A stretch of 64,000 bases of DNA from Streptomyces sp. NRRL F-5123 (GCF_000721495.1 NZ_JOHY01000016.1:1-64000), one strand, 5' to 3'; numbered from the stretch's first letter, positions 25,029-34,492 are shown. A program made the numbers and translations. Notes: generated from the sequence alone by a model not told the origin.

Positions 25029-26129
25029 GTGGGCGGGAACGCAGCATCCGCGCCCGGTTCGTCGTTGCGTACGGCGATCGCCGGCGTGGGGATGATCGGG
25101 CGCGTGCATCTGGACGCCGTGCGCCGTACGGGCGCGCCGGTGGTCGGTGTGAGCGCCTCGACCCCGGCGCGCGCCAAGGAGGCCGCCGCCACGCTGGGCG
25201 TGGAGCGCGCCTTCGACAGCTCGGCCGAGCTGGTCACCAGCGACGACGTGGACGTGGTGCACATCTGCACGCCCAACGACGCGCACGCCGAGCTGGCCGC
25301 GCTCGCGCTGCGCGCGGGCAAGCACGTGGTGTGCGAGAAGCCGCTCACGACATCGGCGGCGACGGCCGGCGAACTGGCCGCGCTGGCCGCCGGGTCGGGC
25401 CGGGTCGCCGCGGTGCCGTTCGTCTACCGCTACCACCCGATGGCGGCCGAGGCGCGGGCCCGGGTGCGGGACGGCCGGGCCGGCGACGTACGCCTGCTGC
25501 ACGGGCACTACCTGCAGGACTGGCTGTCGCAGCCGGCGGACACCAACTGGCGGGTGGACGCGGTGGCGGGCGGCCCGTCCCGGGCGTTCGCCGACATAGG
25601 CTCGCACTGGTGCGACCTGGTCGAGTGGGTGACCGGCCACCGCATCGCGGAGCTGACGGCGACCCGCCAGACGCTGCCCAGGGCGGGCGGGGTGCCCGCT
25701 ACGGAGGACGCGGTGCAGCTGCTCTTCCGCACCGACCGGGGCGCGACGGGCGCGCTGACGGTCTCGCAGATCTCCCCCGGCCGCAAGAACCGGCTGTGGT
25801 TCGAGGTGGACGGCAGCGCCACGTCGCTCGCTTTCGACCAGGAGAATCCGGAGACGCTCTTCGTCGGGAGCCGCGGGGAGAACGCCGCTGTGCAGCGCGA
25901 CCCGGCGGTGCTCGCGCCGGACGCGGCCCGGCTGTCGGTGGTGCCCGGCGGCCATCCGATGGGCTATCTCGACTGCTTCGCGGCCTTCGTCCGCGACGTG
26001 CACGCCGCCGTCCGCGCCGACGGCACCGGTGGGCCCTTCCCCACCTTCGACGACGCCGCCCGCATGGTGCGCCTCACCGAGGCCGTGCTCGCGTCGGCGG
26101 CCGACCGGTCCTGGAAAGAGGTCTCCTGA
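25029..26129 (+). CDS. Gfo/Idh/MocA family oxidoreductase
   Basis: 366 residues. Rossmann motif AGVGMIGRVH near the N-terminus, then VDVVHICTPNDAHAE and HVVCEKPLTT, the signature EKP of the Gfo/Idh/MocA family, followed by the C-terminal beta-sheet domain. Members oxidise sugars or inositols with NAD(P). GTG at 25029 was chosen because GGGAGGG lies five bases upstream. First gene of a four-gene catabolic operon; one base separates its stop from the next ATG. Confidence 0.87.
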   Translation: MGGNAASAPGSSLRTAIAGVGMIGRVHLDAVRRTGAPVVGVSASTPARAKEAAATLGVERAFDSSAELVTSDDVDVVHICTPNDAHAELAALALRAGKHVVCEKPLTTSAATAGELAALAAGSGRVAAVPFVYRYHPMAAEARARVRDGRAGDVRLLHGHYLQDWLSQPADTNWRVDAVAGGPSRAFADIGSHWCDLVEWVTGHRIAELTATRQTLPRAGGVPATEDAVQLLFRTDRGATGALTVSQISPGRKNRLWFEVDGSATSLAFDQENPETLFVGSRGENAAVQRDPAVLAPDAARLSVVPGGHPMGYLDCFAAFVRDVHAAVRADGTGGPFPTFDDAARMVRLTEAVLASAADRSWKEVS

Positions 26130-26130
26130 G

Positions 26131-27051
26131 ATGAAGCTGGGCTTTCTGACCGCCTGCCTCCCGCAGCTGCCGCTGGACGAGATCGCGGCGTGGGCGGCCG
26201 CGCACGACTACCAGGCGCTGGAGGTGGCCACCTGGCCGTCCACCGGCTCCCGGGAGTTCGAGGCGAGCCACATCGACGTGACCGGTTTCGGCAAGCGGCA
26301 GGCCGACGAGGTGCGCGCGCTGTTCGAGCGGCACGCCCTGGAGCTGTCGGCGCTCGCCTACTACGAGAACAACCTGCACCCGGACGTGACCCGCAGGGCC
26401 GAGATCGCCGCCCACGTGCGGGCGAACGTGGACACGGCCGCGCTGCTCGGCGTCCCTTACGTCGGCACCTTCATCGGCCGCCACCCCGGCCTGTCGGTGA
26501 AGGAGAACATCGCGCTGGCCGAGCGCGAGCTGCCGCCGCTGGTGGAGTACGCGGGCGAGCGCGGCGTGAAGATCATCATCGAGAACTGCGTGATGGAGGG
26601 CTGGCACCCGGACGGCTACCCGGGCAACCTCGCCTACTCCCCCGAGCTGTGGGAGTGGATGTTCGGCCTGGGCCTCTACCTCAACTACGACCCGTCGCAC
26701 CTGATGTGGCTGGGCATCGACCCGGTGGCGGCGCTCAAGCCGTACATCGACCGCATCCCGCACGCCCAGGCCAAGGACGCCCAGCTGGACCCGCGGGCCA
26801 GGGACCGCCACGGCTTCTTCGGCCGGACGGTCGAGCGCGCCGACGGGTGGGACAGCGGCTGGTGGCGCTACCGCGTTCCGGGCCTGGGCGACGTGGACTG
26901 GCGGCGGATCGTGGACACGCTCTACGAGGGGGGTTTCACCGGCGTGCTGTCCGTCGAGCACGAGGACCCGGTGTGGAGCGGGGACACCACCCGCGTCACC
27001 CAGGGCCTGGAGATCGCCCATCGCACACTGCGCCCCCTCATCGTGGGCTGA
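26131..27051 (+). CDS. Xylose-isomerase-like TIM-barrel (AP-endonuclease 2 superfamily) sugar isomerase/epimerase
   Basis: 306 residues. MKLGFLTACLPQLPLDEIAAWAAAHDYQALEV starts the barrel. Further strands carry VPYVGTFIGRHPG, VKIIIENC (metal-ligand Glu), LNYDPSHLMWLG (Asp, His), HAQAKDAQ and FTGVLSVEHEDP. These are the metal ligands of the family. The start lies one base after the stop of the upstream oxidoreductase. With flanking Gfo/Idh/MocA enzymes it suggests breakdown of a sugar or inositol-like compound. The substrate is unknown. Confidence 0.86.
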   Translation: MKLGFLTACLPQLPLDEIAAWAAAHDYQALEVATWPSTGSREFEASHIDVTGFGKRQADEVRALFERHALELSALAYYENNLHPDVTRRAEIAAHVRANVDTAALLGVPYVGTFIGRHPGLSVKENIALAERELPPLVEYAGERGVKIIIENCVMEGWHPDGYPGNLAYSPELWEWMFGLGLYLNYDPSHLMWLGIDPVAALKPYIDRIPHAQAKDAQLDPRARDRHGFFGRTVERADGWDSGWWRYRVPGLGDVDWRRIVDTLYEGGFTGVLSVEHEDPVWSGDTTRVTQGLEIAHRTLRPLIVG

Positions 27052-27157
27052 CCGCACCACCGCGCACGACCCCGCACCGCACCGCCCCGCACCACGCCGT
27101 ACCGCCTTGCCTTGCCGCACTGCCACCAGTGCCGCACTTCCAGGAGGATCCGTTTCC

Positions 27158-27904
27158 ATGCCAGAGCCGCTGAGCATCCAGCTCTACACCCTCCGGGACC
27201 AGATGGCCGCCGACCGCGACGGCACGCTGACCCGGCTCGCCGAGATCGGCTACCGCTCGGTGGAGCCCTACGACCCGACGGCCGACCCGGCCGGTTTCCG
27301 CAAGCTCGCCGACGACCTCGGCCTCACCGTGCCGAGCACCCACGCGTATGCGCTGTTCAGCAAGGACCCCGGCGAGGTCTTCGACGCCGTGCGGACCACC
27401 GGCACCGACCGGGCGATCATCCCCGGCGGGATCGACCAGGAGCTCTTCACCAGCCTCGACGGCCTCCAGCAGGTCGCCGACCGGCTCAACGGCTTCGCCG
27501 CCGCAGCCGCCGAGCACGGCGCGCTCATCGGCTACCACAACCACTGGTGGGAGATCGAGCCGCGCTTCGAGGGCCGCACCGCGCTGGAGGTGCTGGCCGG
27601 GCTGCTGGCGCCCGAGGTCTTCCTGGAGGTCGACACCTACTGGGCGGCCGTGGGCGGCGCGGACGTGCCCGCGCTGCTGCGCACCCTCGGCGACCGGGTC
27701 TTCTCGCTGCACGTCAAGGACGGCCCGGGCGTCAAGGAGCAGCCGCACACCGCGGTCGGCGAGGGCACGATCGACGTGCCGCCGATCCTCGCGGCCGCGC
27801 CGGACGCGGTCCGGATCGTGGAGCTGGACTCGTGCGCGGGCGACGTCTTCGAGGCCGTCGCCGCCAGCCACGTGTACCTCACGGAGCTGGAGGGGCGGTC
27901 ATGA
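27158..27904 (+). CDS. Xylose-isomerase-like TIM-barrel sugar isomerase/epimerase
   Basis: 248 residues, shorter than the previous barrel protein. SIQLYTLRDQM, IGYRSVEPYDPT, GYHNHWWEIEP, FLEVDTYWAAVGG, FSLHVKDGPG and VRIVELDSC supply the metal-binding residues. It resembles the YcjR/IolE-like isomerases. ATG at 27158 follows AGGAGG by ten bases. The 106-bp gap upstream is a low-complexity CCGCACC-rich stretch. The stop overlaps the ATG of the following oxidoreductase (ATGA). Confidence 0.85.
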   Translation: MPEPLSIQLYTLRDQMAADRDGTLTRLAEIGYRSVEPYDPTADPAGFRKLADDLGLTVPSTHAYALFSKDPGEVFDAVRTTGTDRAIIPGGIDQELFTSLDGLQQVADRLNGFAAAAAEHGALIGYHNHWWEIEPRFEGRTALEVLAGLLAPEVFLEVDTYWAAVGGADVPALLRTLGDRVFSLHVKDGPGVKEQPHTAVGEGTIDVPPILAAAPDAVRIVELDSCAGDVFEAVAASHVYLTELEGRS

Positions 27905-29004
27905 GCCGCGGTCCGGTCGGGGTGGCGCTGATAGGCGCCGGCGTCATCAGCACCCAGTACCTGACGGCGCTGTCCGGCTTCCCCGACGTCCGCGTGCTGG
28001 GCATCGCCGACCTCGACGTCGAGCGGGCCCGGGCGGCGGCGCAGACCTACTCGGTGCCCTTCGCCGGGGACGTCGCCTCGGTGCTGGCGATCCCCGAGGT
28101 CGAGATCGTCGTCAACCTCACGATCCCGGCCGCGCACGCCGAGGTCGCGAGCGCGGCGCTGCGCGCGGGCAAGCACGTCTACGGCGAGAAGCCGCTCGCG
28201 CTGGCGCCGGCCGACGGGGCGAAGATCCTCGCCGAGGCGCAGGCCGCCGGGCTGCGGGTGGGCAGCGCGCCCGACACCTTCCTCGGCGCCGGCCTCCAGT
28301 CGGCGGCGCGCGCGGTGAAGGCGGGGGTGATCGGCGAGCCGGTGAGCGTCACGGCCGTCACCCAGGGCCCGGGCCCGGAGAGCTGGCACCCGAGCCCGGA
28401 GTTCCTCTTCCAGTACGGCGCCGGGCCGCTGTTCGACATCGGCCCGTACTACCTGACGGCGCTGGTGGCGATGTTCGGGCAGGTCAGCCGGGTGTCGGCG
28501 ACGGCCCGGCAGGCGCGCGCGGAGCGGGTGATCGGCTCGGGCCCGAAGGCGGGCACCCGCTTCGCGGTGGAGGTGCCGACGCATGTGCACGCGCTGCTGG
28601 ACTTCGCGAGCGGCCCGAGCGCGGCGGCCACCTTCAGCTTCGACTCGTCGGTGCCGCGCCGGATGATCGAGATCACCGGTACCGAGGGCACCCTGTCGCT
28701 GCCGGACCCCAACACCTTCGAGGGCCCGCTGCGGCTGCAGGCGTTCGGCACGCAGGAGTGGAGCGAGCTGCCGGTGGCGGGGTCCACGGCGGGCCGCGGC
28801 ATGGGCGTGCTGGACATGGCCCGCGCCCTGCGCGCTGGCGGGCAGCACCGCGCCTCGGGCGAACTGGCCCAGCACGTGCTGGAGCTGATGGCCACGATCA
28901 CCGCCTCTGCCGAGCAGCACTCCGTCCTCCCCCTGGAGTCGTCGGCCCCGGCGGTACCCGTCCTGCCGGACGACTGGGACCCGGTGGCGGCCACGCTGTC
29001 CTGA
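27901..29004 (+). CDS. Gfo/Idh/MocA family oxidoreductase
   Basis: 367 residues. Rossmann motif LIGAGVISTQYL, then VNLTIPAAHAEVASAALRAGKHVYGEKPLAL with the family EKP motif, and the C-terminal substrate domain with GPLFDIGPYYLTAL. It resembles dehydrogenases that act with TIM-barrel isomerases on keto- or inositol derivatives. Translationally coupled to the previous gene. A terminator hairpin follows at 29025. Confidence 0.87.
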   Translation: MSRGPVGVALIGAGVISTQYLTALSGFPDVRVLGIADLDVERARAAAQTYSVPFAGDVASVLAIPEVEIVVNLTIPAAHAEVASAALRAGKHVYGEKPLALAPADGAKILAEAQAAGLRVGSAPDTFLGAGLQSAARAVKAGVIGEPVSVTAVTQGPGPESWHPSPEFLFQYGAGPLFDIGPYYLTALVAMFGQVSRVSATARQARAERVIGSGPKAGTRFAVEVPTHVHALLDFASGPSAAATFSFDSSVPRRMIEITGTEGTLSLPDPNTFEGPLRLQAFGTQEWSELPVAGSTAGRGMGVLDMARALRAGGQHRASGELAQHVLELMATITASAEQHSVLPLESSAPAVPVLPDDWDPVAATLS

Positions 29005-29024
29005 CGCAGCACGCCACCGCCGCG

Positions 29025-29062
29025 CCCGGCCGGCCCTTCCGTGGGGGGAGGGGTCGGCCGGG
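29025..29062 (+). terminator. Terminator of the sugar operon
   Basis: 12-bp stem with one G-T pair (29025-29036 with 29051-29062) and a 14-nt loop, 20 bases after the last stop of the operon. Confidence 0.65.
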
Positions 29063-29228
29063 TTCTCCGTGTGCGCGCCCCCGGGAGCCTCCCTGGCCCG
29101 CCGGACGTACGGCGGCGGGCCGGCCGGCCCCTGTGGCTGCGGCAGGCGTTCGCACCGCACGGAGGTGCTACGGGCAGCTCGTCAGGTCCGTCACCTGGTG
29201 ACCACTGTCGACGGCGGCGCCGGCGCCG

Positions 29229-30065
29229 TCAGCTGTCGAGGGTCCCCGTCGCCAGCAGCCCGATGAGCACGAAGCCGATCACGATCCGGTAGATCACGAA
29301 CGAGTTGAAGGAGTGCCGCGCCACGAACCGCAGCAGCCAGGCGATGGAGGCGTAGGCGACGACGAACGACACCAGTGTGCCGACCGCGAGCGCGCTCGCG
29401 CTCACCCCGCCGCCGGTGGCGTCCTTGAGCTCGTACAGCCCGGCGCCGGTGAGCGCGGGCAGGCCGAGGAAGAACGACAGCCGGGTGGCCGCCATCCGGT
29501 CGAGGTCGCGGATCAGCGCGGTGGAGATGGTCGCGCCGGAGCGGGAGAAGCCGGGGAAGAGCAGCGCCAGGATCTGCGACGTACCAACGTACATCGCGTC
29601 CTTTATGGTGACCTCGTCCTCGCCGCGCTTGAAGCGGGCCATCTGCTCCGCGGCCCACATCACCACGCTGCCGACGATCAGCGACAGGGCGACGACCCAC
29701 AGGGACCCCAGCGGACCGTCGATGAGCGACTTGGCCGCCAGCCCGACGATCACGATCGGGATCGTGGAGTAGATCACCCACCAGGTGAACTTGTAGTCGT
29801 GGTTGTCCCGCTCGTTCCTGTTCGTCAGCCCGCGCAGCCACGCGGAGACGAAGCGCATGATGTCCTTGAAGAAGTACACGAACACCGCGGCGATGGCGCC
29901 GACCTGGATCACCGCGGTGAAGGCGACGACGGACTTGTCGTCGACCTTGATGTTCATCAGACCCTCGGCCATCTTCAGATGCCCGGTGGAGGAGACCGGC
30001 AGGAACTCGGTCACTCCCTCCACAACTCCGAGAATGACGGCCTGGCCGACGCCGATGGCACTCAT
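29229..30065 (-). CDS. uppP: Undecaprenyl-diphosphatase UppP (BacA)
   Basis: 278-residue polytopic membrane enzyme. It removes a phosphate from undecaprenyl diphosphate to recycle the lipid carrier for peptidoglycan and other surface polymers. The two signature regions are intact: EGVTEFLPVSSTGH near residues 16-29, and PGFSRSGATIS near residue 170, with the active-site Glu, Ser, His and Arg residues. Length and hydrophobic profile are normal. It is a single gene; a TAGAGT -10-like box lies at about 30152-30157 on its strand. Confidence 0.95.
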   Translation of the reverse strand: MSAIGVGQAVILGVVEGVTEFLPVSSTGHLKMAEGLMNIKVDDKSVVAFTAVIQVGAIAAVFVYFFKDIMRFVSAWLRGLTNRNERDNHDYKFTWWVIYSTIPIVIVGLAAKSLIDGPLGSLWVVALSLIVGSVVMWAAEQMARFKRGEDEVTIKDAMYVGTSQILALLFPGFSRSGATISTALIRDLDRMAATRLSFFLGLPALTGAGLYELKDATGGGVSASALAVGTLVSFVVAYASIAWLLRFVARHSFNSFVIYRIVIGFVLIGLLATGTLDS

Positions 30066-30161
30066 GTGGGTGGTGGTCCTGTCCCCTGGTCCGCCGGTGA
30101 TCAGCCGGCCCGCTGGAGACGACTACACAAGCGTAGACGTCCGGTGGCGACTCTAGAGGAT

Positions 30162-30200
30162 CGGCGGCCGGACCCCGAATCCGGGGAGGTCCGGCCGCCG
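30162..30200 (-). terminator. Terminator after chitinase gene
   Basis: 13-bp perfect outer stem (30162-30174 with 30188-30200) with an extra inner pairing, beginning 25 bases after the chitinase stop on the minus strand. Confidence 0.75.
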
Positions 30201-30225
30201 TGGTGCGGAACAGGTCAGTGCTGTG

Positions 30226-31779
30226 TCAGCAGGCGCCGAGGTCCTGCCACACGCCCCACTCGCCGGTGGTGCCGGGCTCCTCGCCGGTCGTCCACCACTT
30301 GGCCTTCCAGGTGTGGCCGTTGTGGGAGACGGTGTTGCCGCCGACGTAGATCGCCGAGCTGCTCCACGGGGCCGCCGTGCAGGCGGTCGTACCGCCGGTG
30401 ACGGTCAGCGTGAACGTCGCGTTGTGCGCGGCGCCGGACGTGGTGCCCGTGACGGTGAGGGTGTAGGTGCCGGAGACGGCGGCGGCGGTCGTGGACACGT
30501 TCAGCGTCGCGTTGCCGCCCGCGGTGACCGAGCCGGGGCTGACCGAGGCGGTGACGCCGGCCGGCGCGCCGCTCACGCTCAGGTTCACCGACTGCGCGGC
30601 GCCCGCGGTGACGGCGGTGTGCACGCTGGAGGCGGTGGAGCCGCCCGCCGCGACGGTCGCGGAGGCCGGGGACAGCGACACCGAGAAGTCGTTGGTCGGC
30701 GGCGTGGTGGTGCCGCCGCTGTTGAACGCCGCGAAGGTGTGGCTGAACTGCCAGGTGCTCTGCGCGATGCCGGAGCAGGTGTCCGAGCCGCCCTGGCCGG
30801 GGCAGCCGCCGTTGTCGCGCTGCAGGGCCCAGAAGGACAGCGTGTTGACGCCCTTGCCGACCGCCCAGTTGTAGACCTGGGTGGCGTCGGCGGTGGTGAA
30901 CGTCTCGGCGGGGCCGAAGTCGTCGATGCCGGGCATCTCGATGATGCCGACCATGTTCCAGATCTGCGCGTCGGTCTTCGACGTGTAGAGCTTGGCCAGC
31001 TGGTCGTGCAGGCCCTGGGTGGCCGTCTGGGTGTCGTTCGCCATCTCGTGGGTGGCGTTGTCGTAGTAGTCGAACGTCATGAGGTTGACGACGTCGACCT
31101 TCACGCCGTTCGAGATGGCGTTCTGGATGACCGACAGGCCCGAGCCGTCGCCGGCGGTGCCGGTGGTCAGGCCGTGGGTGGTGGTGGGCAGGGTGTAGGA
31201 GATCTGCAGCGTGCGCCCGTTGGCGGCGGCCCAGTCCTGCGTCATCTTGAGCGCCTTGTTGCGGCGGTCGATGCCGGCGGCCTTGGTCAGCGAGTTGTCC
31301 TCGATGTCCATGTCGAGCCGGCTGATGTCGTAGGTGCTGACGACCTTCTCGTAGGCGGCCGCGATCGAGGCGACGTCGGTGCAGCTGTCGGCGATCTCGG
31401 TACCGGTGTTGTCGGCCGTGTAGCCGCCGAAGGACGGGATGACGTCGCCGCCGCCGGCCTGGATGGTGTCGATGTCGGCGCCGAAGTCGGCCTGGCTGAT
31501 GGGCATCGAGCTGTCGCCGTTCCAGTACGGCGTGCAGGAGCCGACCGACGAGGTCTGGATGAAGGCCATCGTGAGGTACTTGTTGCCCGACGCGGCGGCC
31601 AGGCCGGAGAGGCTGTCGCCGTTCCATGCCTCGAAGTACGGCGCCGAGAGGTGCTGGGGCAGCGGGGTGGCCGCGTGGGCGGCGCCGCCGCCGGTCAGGG
31701 CCAGCCCTGCGGTGGCGGCTGCGGTGGCGAGTCCGGTGAGCAGTGCGCGTGCTCGCCCTCTGCGGACGGGTCCGGTCAT
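30226..31779 (-). CDS. Secreted GH18 chitinase with Ig-like domain and C-terminal chitin-binding module
   Basis: 517 residues. The signal peptide ends near Ala36. The GH18 domain (about 42-350) has SFGGY and the catalytic DxDxE in LDMDIE (Asp156, Asp158, Glu160), then MTFDYYD and a late FWALQRDN. A Ser/Thr/Val-rich Ig-like domain spans about 365-470, and a CBM5/12-type domain (IYVGGNTVSHNGHTWKAKWW) covers the last 45 residues. The canonical DGxDxDxE lacks its first Gly, as in some actinobacterial GH18 enzymes. Two DasR-type operators in the promoter link expression to N-acetylglucosamine. Confidence 0.92.
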   Translation of the reverse strand: MTGPVRRGRARALLTGLATAAATAGLALTGGGAAHAATPLPQHLSAPYFEAWNGDSLSGLAAASGNKYLTMAFIQTSSVGSCTPYWNGDSSMPISQADFGADIDTIQAGGGDVIPSFGGYTADNTGTEIADSCTDVASIAAAYEKVVSTYDISRLDMDIEDNSLTKAAGIDRRNKALKMTQDWAAANGRTLQISYTLPTTTHGLTTGTAGDGSGLSVIQNAISNGVKVDVVNLMTFDYYDNATHEMANDTQTATQGLHDQLAKLYTSKTDAQIWNMVGIIEMPGIDDFGPAETFTTADATQVYNWAVGKGVNTLSFWALQRDNGGCPGQGGSDTCSGIAQSTWQFSHTFAAFNSGGTTTPPTNDFSVSLSPASATVAAGGSTASSVHTAVTAGAAQSVNLSVSGAPAGVTASVSPGSVTAGGNATLNVSTTAAAVSGTYTLTVTGTTSGAAHNATFTLTVTGGTTACTAAPWSSSAIYVGGNTVSHNGHTWKAKWWTTGEEPGTTGEWGVWQDLGAC

Positions 31780-31825
31780 GGACCGCGCTCCTTCCAGGTG
31801 GGGGGATCAGCAGACGGCGGCCTGC

Positions 31826-31868
31826 TGGTCTGGACCAATACTGTTGGTCCAGACCACTCGACTGTCAA
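31826..31868 (-). promoter_or_regulatory. Chitinase promoter with two DasR-type (dre) operators
   Basis: Two 12-bp near-palindromes, TGGTCTGGACCA (31826-31837) and its reverse complement TGGTCCAGACCA (31845-31856), lie in the promoter. They match the core of the DasR responsive element and the repeats known in Streptomyces chitinase promoters. A TTGACA -35 box lies at 31868-31863 on the minus strand, so both sites would cover the spacer and -10 region. Induction by chitin breakdown products is therefore expected. Confidence 0.85.
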
Positions 31869-31953
31869 GAGTCCTAACAGATAATGGAGTTGAACCACCC
31901 GTCAGCAGATTTCCGGCGTTCGCGGCCTTTCCGGCGGCTCCCGGGCAGCGGAA

Positions 31954-31983
31954 ACCGCCGCGTCCGGGGCCGGACGCGGCGGT
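31954..31983 (-). terminator. Terminator after S53 peptidase gene
   Basis: 14-bp perfect inverted repeat (31954-31967 with 31970-31983) starting 28 bases after the S53 stop codon on the minus strand. Confidence 0.75.
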
Positions 31984-32011
31984 GACCTTGCCGGATCGTG
32001 CGGGCTGCCGG

Positions 32012-33391
32012 TCAGCGGCCCCGGCTGGTGAGCGCCAGCGCGGGCACGAACCGCAGGGCGTCGACCGAGCCGACACCGGTGGCCATGTCGTAGCCCTTGA
32101 CCGCCGTGTAGCCGGGGACGCCGCCGTAGGTGTTGTCCGTGCCGTCCGCGACGTCCACGATGCCGCTGAACTTCGGGTTGCCCTTGGCGAGCGTGTACAG
32201 CGCCTGGTGGATGTCGCCCACCCGGTGCCCGCCGAACTGGTCGGCGAGCGCCACGATGCCGGAGAACAGCGGGCTCGCCTCGCTCGTGCCGCCGTAGACG
32301 TCCCAGCCGGTGGCCGTCGGGTCGTAGCTGGAGTAGACCCAGGCACCGCCGTCCACCGCCGCGGCCATCGAGATGTCCGGGGTGCCGCGCTGCGCGCCGA
32401 CCGTCTTCCTGACGCCGTTCTGGTACGACGGCCGGGCGAAGACGTGCGACCGGCCGCCGCCGCCCGCGCCGTAGTCGTTGTACACGCTGTCCGGCGCGGT
32501 GCGGTCGCCCGCCGCGTCCAGGTGCAGCTGGGTGCCGCCGATCGAGGTGACCAGCGGGTCCGCGGACGGCCAGGAGTTGACCTGGTAGGGGTAGTCGGCC
32601 GAGCCGTCCTCCACCGCGTCGGTGGCGCCGTCGTCGCCGGAGGAGGCCAGCACGGTCACGCCGTGCCTGGCCGCGTCCTGGAAGGCGTAGCGCAGGCCCT
32701 GGATGCTGGAGTAGTCGCCCTTGTCGAAGCCCGGGAAGGTGTTCTCGGTCGCCCCGAAGCTCTGGGTGATGACGTCGCCCACGTTGTGGTCGACGAGGTA
32801 CTTCTCGGCGTCCATCATCTCCGGCAGGCCGACGACGCCCTCGGTCTCCGCGACGCCGGTCTCGACCAGCACGATCTTCGCGTCGGGCGCGACGGCGTGC
32901 GCCATCTCCACGTCGAGCGTGGACTCGCCCGCCCAGCCGGTGTGGTCGGGGTTGGTCGGGTCGAACGGCGGCACGTCGCCCCACCTGACGACCTGCACCT
33001 TGCTGCTCTTGATGCCGAACTGGGCGCTGTAGACGTCCAGGTCGTGCTGGATCGTCGGCGAGCCGAACGAGTCGACGATGACGATCGTGCGGCCCTTGCC
33101 CGTGACGCCCGCCCGGTAGAGCGGGTTCAGGTCGTACGCCTGCCGGTACTGCAGCGGGGTGTAGCAGTTGATGCCCCACTGCGCCTGGCACTGTGCGAGG
33201 GTCAGCGGGCTGCTCACCCCGTGCACCAGCCGGTGGCCGGCGACCGCGGGCACCGCCTTGACGGCGGGGACGCGGGCGGCGGGCGCGGAGGCGGCGGCAC
33301 CGCCGGCCGGAGCAGCGGTCAGCACGGCAGCGGTGAGGGCGGTGGCCCCGGCCGCGGCGACCGCTGCGGAGCGCGGGCGGAATCTGCGCAT
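32012..33391 (-). CDS. Secreted S53 (sedolisin/kumamolisin) serine-carboxyl peptidase
   Basis: 459 residues, secreted (signal about 1-35). Catalytic ExxxD is Glu156/Asp160 in GESTLDVEMAHA. The oxyanion Asp253 sits in SSGDDG and the nucleophile Ser370 in GGTSEASP; all four sedolisin residues are present. The usual pro-kumamolisin activation domain of about 150-200 residues is absent: only about 60 residues separate the signal from the catalytic domain. Such enzymes are acid-active endopeptidases. ATG at 33391 follows GGGAGAG; an alternative GTG lies ten codons upstream. Confidence 0.9.
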   Translation of the reverse strand: MRRFRPRSAAVAAAGATALTAAVLTAAPAGGAAASAPAARVPAVKAVPAVAGHRLVHGVSSPLTLAQCQAQWGINCYTPLQYRQAYDLNPLYRAGVTGKGRTIVIVDSFGSPTIQHDLDVYSAQFGIKSSKVQVVRWGDVPPFDPTNPDHTGWAGESTLDVEMAHAVAPDAKIVLVETGVAETEGVVGLPEMMDAEKYLVDHNVGDVITQSFGATENTFPGFDKGDYSSIQGLRYAFQDAARHGVTVLASSGDDGATDAVEDGSADYPYQVNSWPSADPLVTSIGGTQLHLDAAGDRTAPDSVYNDYGAGGGGRSHVFARPSYQNGVRKTVGAQRGTPDISMAAAVDGGAWVYSSYDPTATGWDVYGGTSEASPLFSGIVALADQFGGHRVGDIHQALYTLAKGNPKFSGIVDVADGTDNTYGGVPGYTAVKGYDMATGVGSVDALRFVPALALTSRGR

Positions 33392-33586
33392 GGACTCTCC
33401 CTGGGTGGAGGACGACCGCACGAAACGGATGACTGATCACATCGGAAAGATCATGCCCAGGACAAGAGTGTCTTCCGGTTTCCGGCAGCTCGCTTTACCC
33501 GGATGGCTCTCCTTTTACCGCGCCTTGACCGGGGCACGAGGGTACGTCGGCCGGGCAGGGGACGTACGGGGAGGCCGGACGTACCG

Positions 33587-34492
33587 TCAGGACACGATGT
33601 CCTTGGTGCGGAAGCCCCGGAAGGCGAGCGCCGTCAGCACGATCGCGTACGACACCGACACGGACATGCCCTGCAGCATGGAGCTCCACTCCAGGTCCGG
33701 CTGGAGGGCGTCCGCCCAGGAGAACTGCCAGTGCGCGGGCAGCACGTCCCGCCACGAGCCGAGCGCGGTCACCGCGTCCAGCACGTTGCCGACGATCGTC
33801 AGCCCGACCGCGCCGCCCACCGCGCCGAGCGGCGCGTCGGTCCTCGTCGAGAGCCAGAACGCCAGCGCCGCGGTGACCAGTTCGCTCACGAAGATGTACG
33901 CCACCGCGATCGCCGCCCGCGGCAGCGCGTCGCCCGACGCGAGCACCCCGCCGGTGGGCAGCTCCAGATCGCCCCAGCCGTACGCGACCGTGCCGGCCGC
34001 GAGTGCCACCGCGGGCAGCAGCACGACGGCCGCCGCGCTGAAGCCGAGCGCCACGGTGAACTTCACGCCCAGCAACCGGGTCCGCGGCACGGGCGCGGCC
34101 AGCAGGTAGCGCAGGCTCGACCAGCCCGCCTCCGAGGCGACGGTGTCGCCGCAGAACAGCGCGACCGGCACCACCAGCACGAAGCCGGCCGAGACGAACA
34201 GGCACGTCGCCGCGAAGTTGCCGCCGGAGGCGGTCGCGGTGTCGATCAGCGTCGGGCCGTTGCGCCCCTCCTTGGGGGTGCCGCCGATCGCGAAGGCGAT
34301 GATCAGGACGAAGGGCAGCGCGGCCAGCAGCCCGAACACCACCATCGTGCGCCGCCGCCGCAGCTGCCGCCGGGCCTCGACGCGCAGCCGCAGCGTGCGT
34401 CCGGGGCGGTAGCCCTCGGCGGTGTCCCGCCGCGGCACGGCGGCGGGCGGCGGCGCGGGAGCGGGTACGGGTGCAGGCGGGGCGGCGCTCAT
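33587..34492 (-). CDS. ABC-2 type transporter permease
   Basis: 301 residues. A Pro/Ala-rich cytosolic start (PAPVPAPAPPPAAVP) and a basic RRQLRRRR stretch precede six predicted membrane segments (about 50-290). The arrangement is typical of NatB/ABC-2 permeases. The ATG overlaps the stop of the upstream fusion gene (ATGA), so it should pair with that protein's ATPase domain. Substrate unknown. Confidence 0.8.
   Translation of the reverse strand: MSAAPPAPVPAPAPPPAAVPRRDTAEGYRPGRTLRLRVEARRQLRRRRTMVVFGLLAALPFVLIIAFAIGGTPKEGRNGPTLIDTATASGGNFAATCLFVSAGFVLVVPVALFCGDTVASEAGWSSLRYLLAAPVPRTRLLGVKFTVALGFSAAAVVLLPAVALAAGTVAYGWGDLELPTGGVLASGDALPRAAIAVAYIFVSELVTAALAFWLSTRTDAPLGAVGGAVGLTIVGNVLDAVTALGSWRDVLPAHWQFSWADALQPDLEWSSMLQGMSVSVSYAIVLTALAFRGFRTKDIVS

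Noticed and set aside
30149..30162. GACTCTAGAGGATC, identical to part of the pUC/M13 polylinker
   Set aside because: It is only 14 bp with ordinary genomic sequence on both sides, and its reverse strand supplies a TAGAGT -10 box for uppP. Vector contamination is unlikely.
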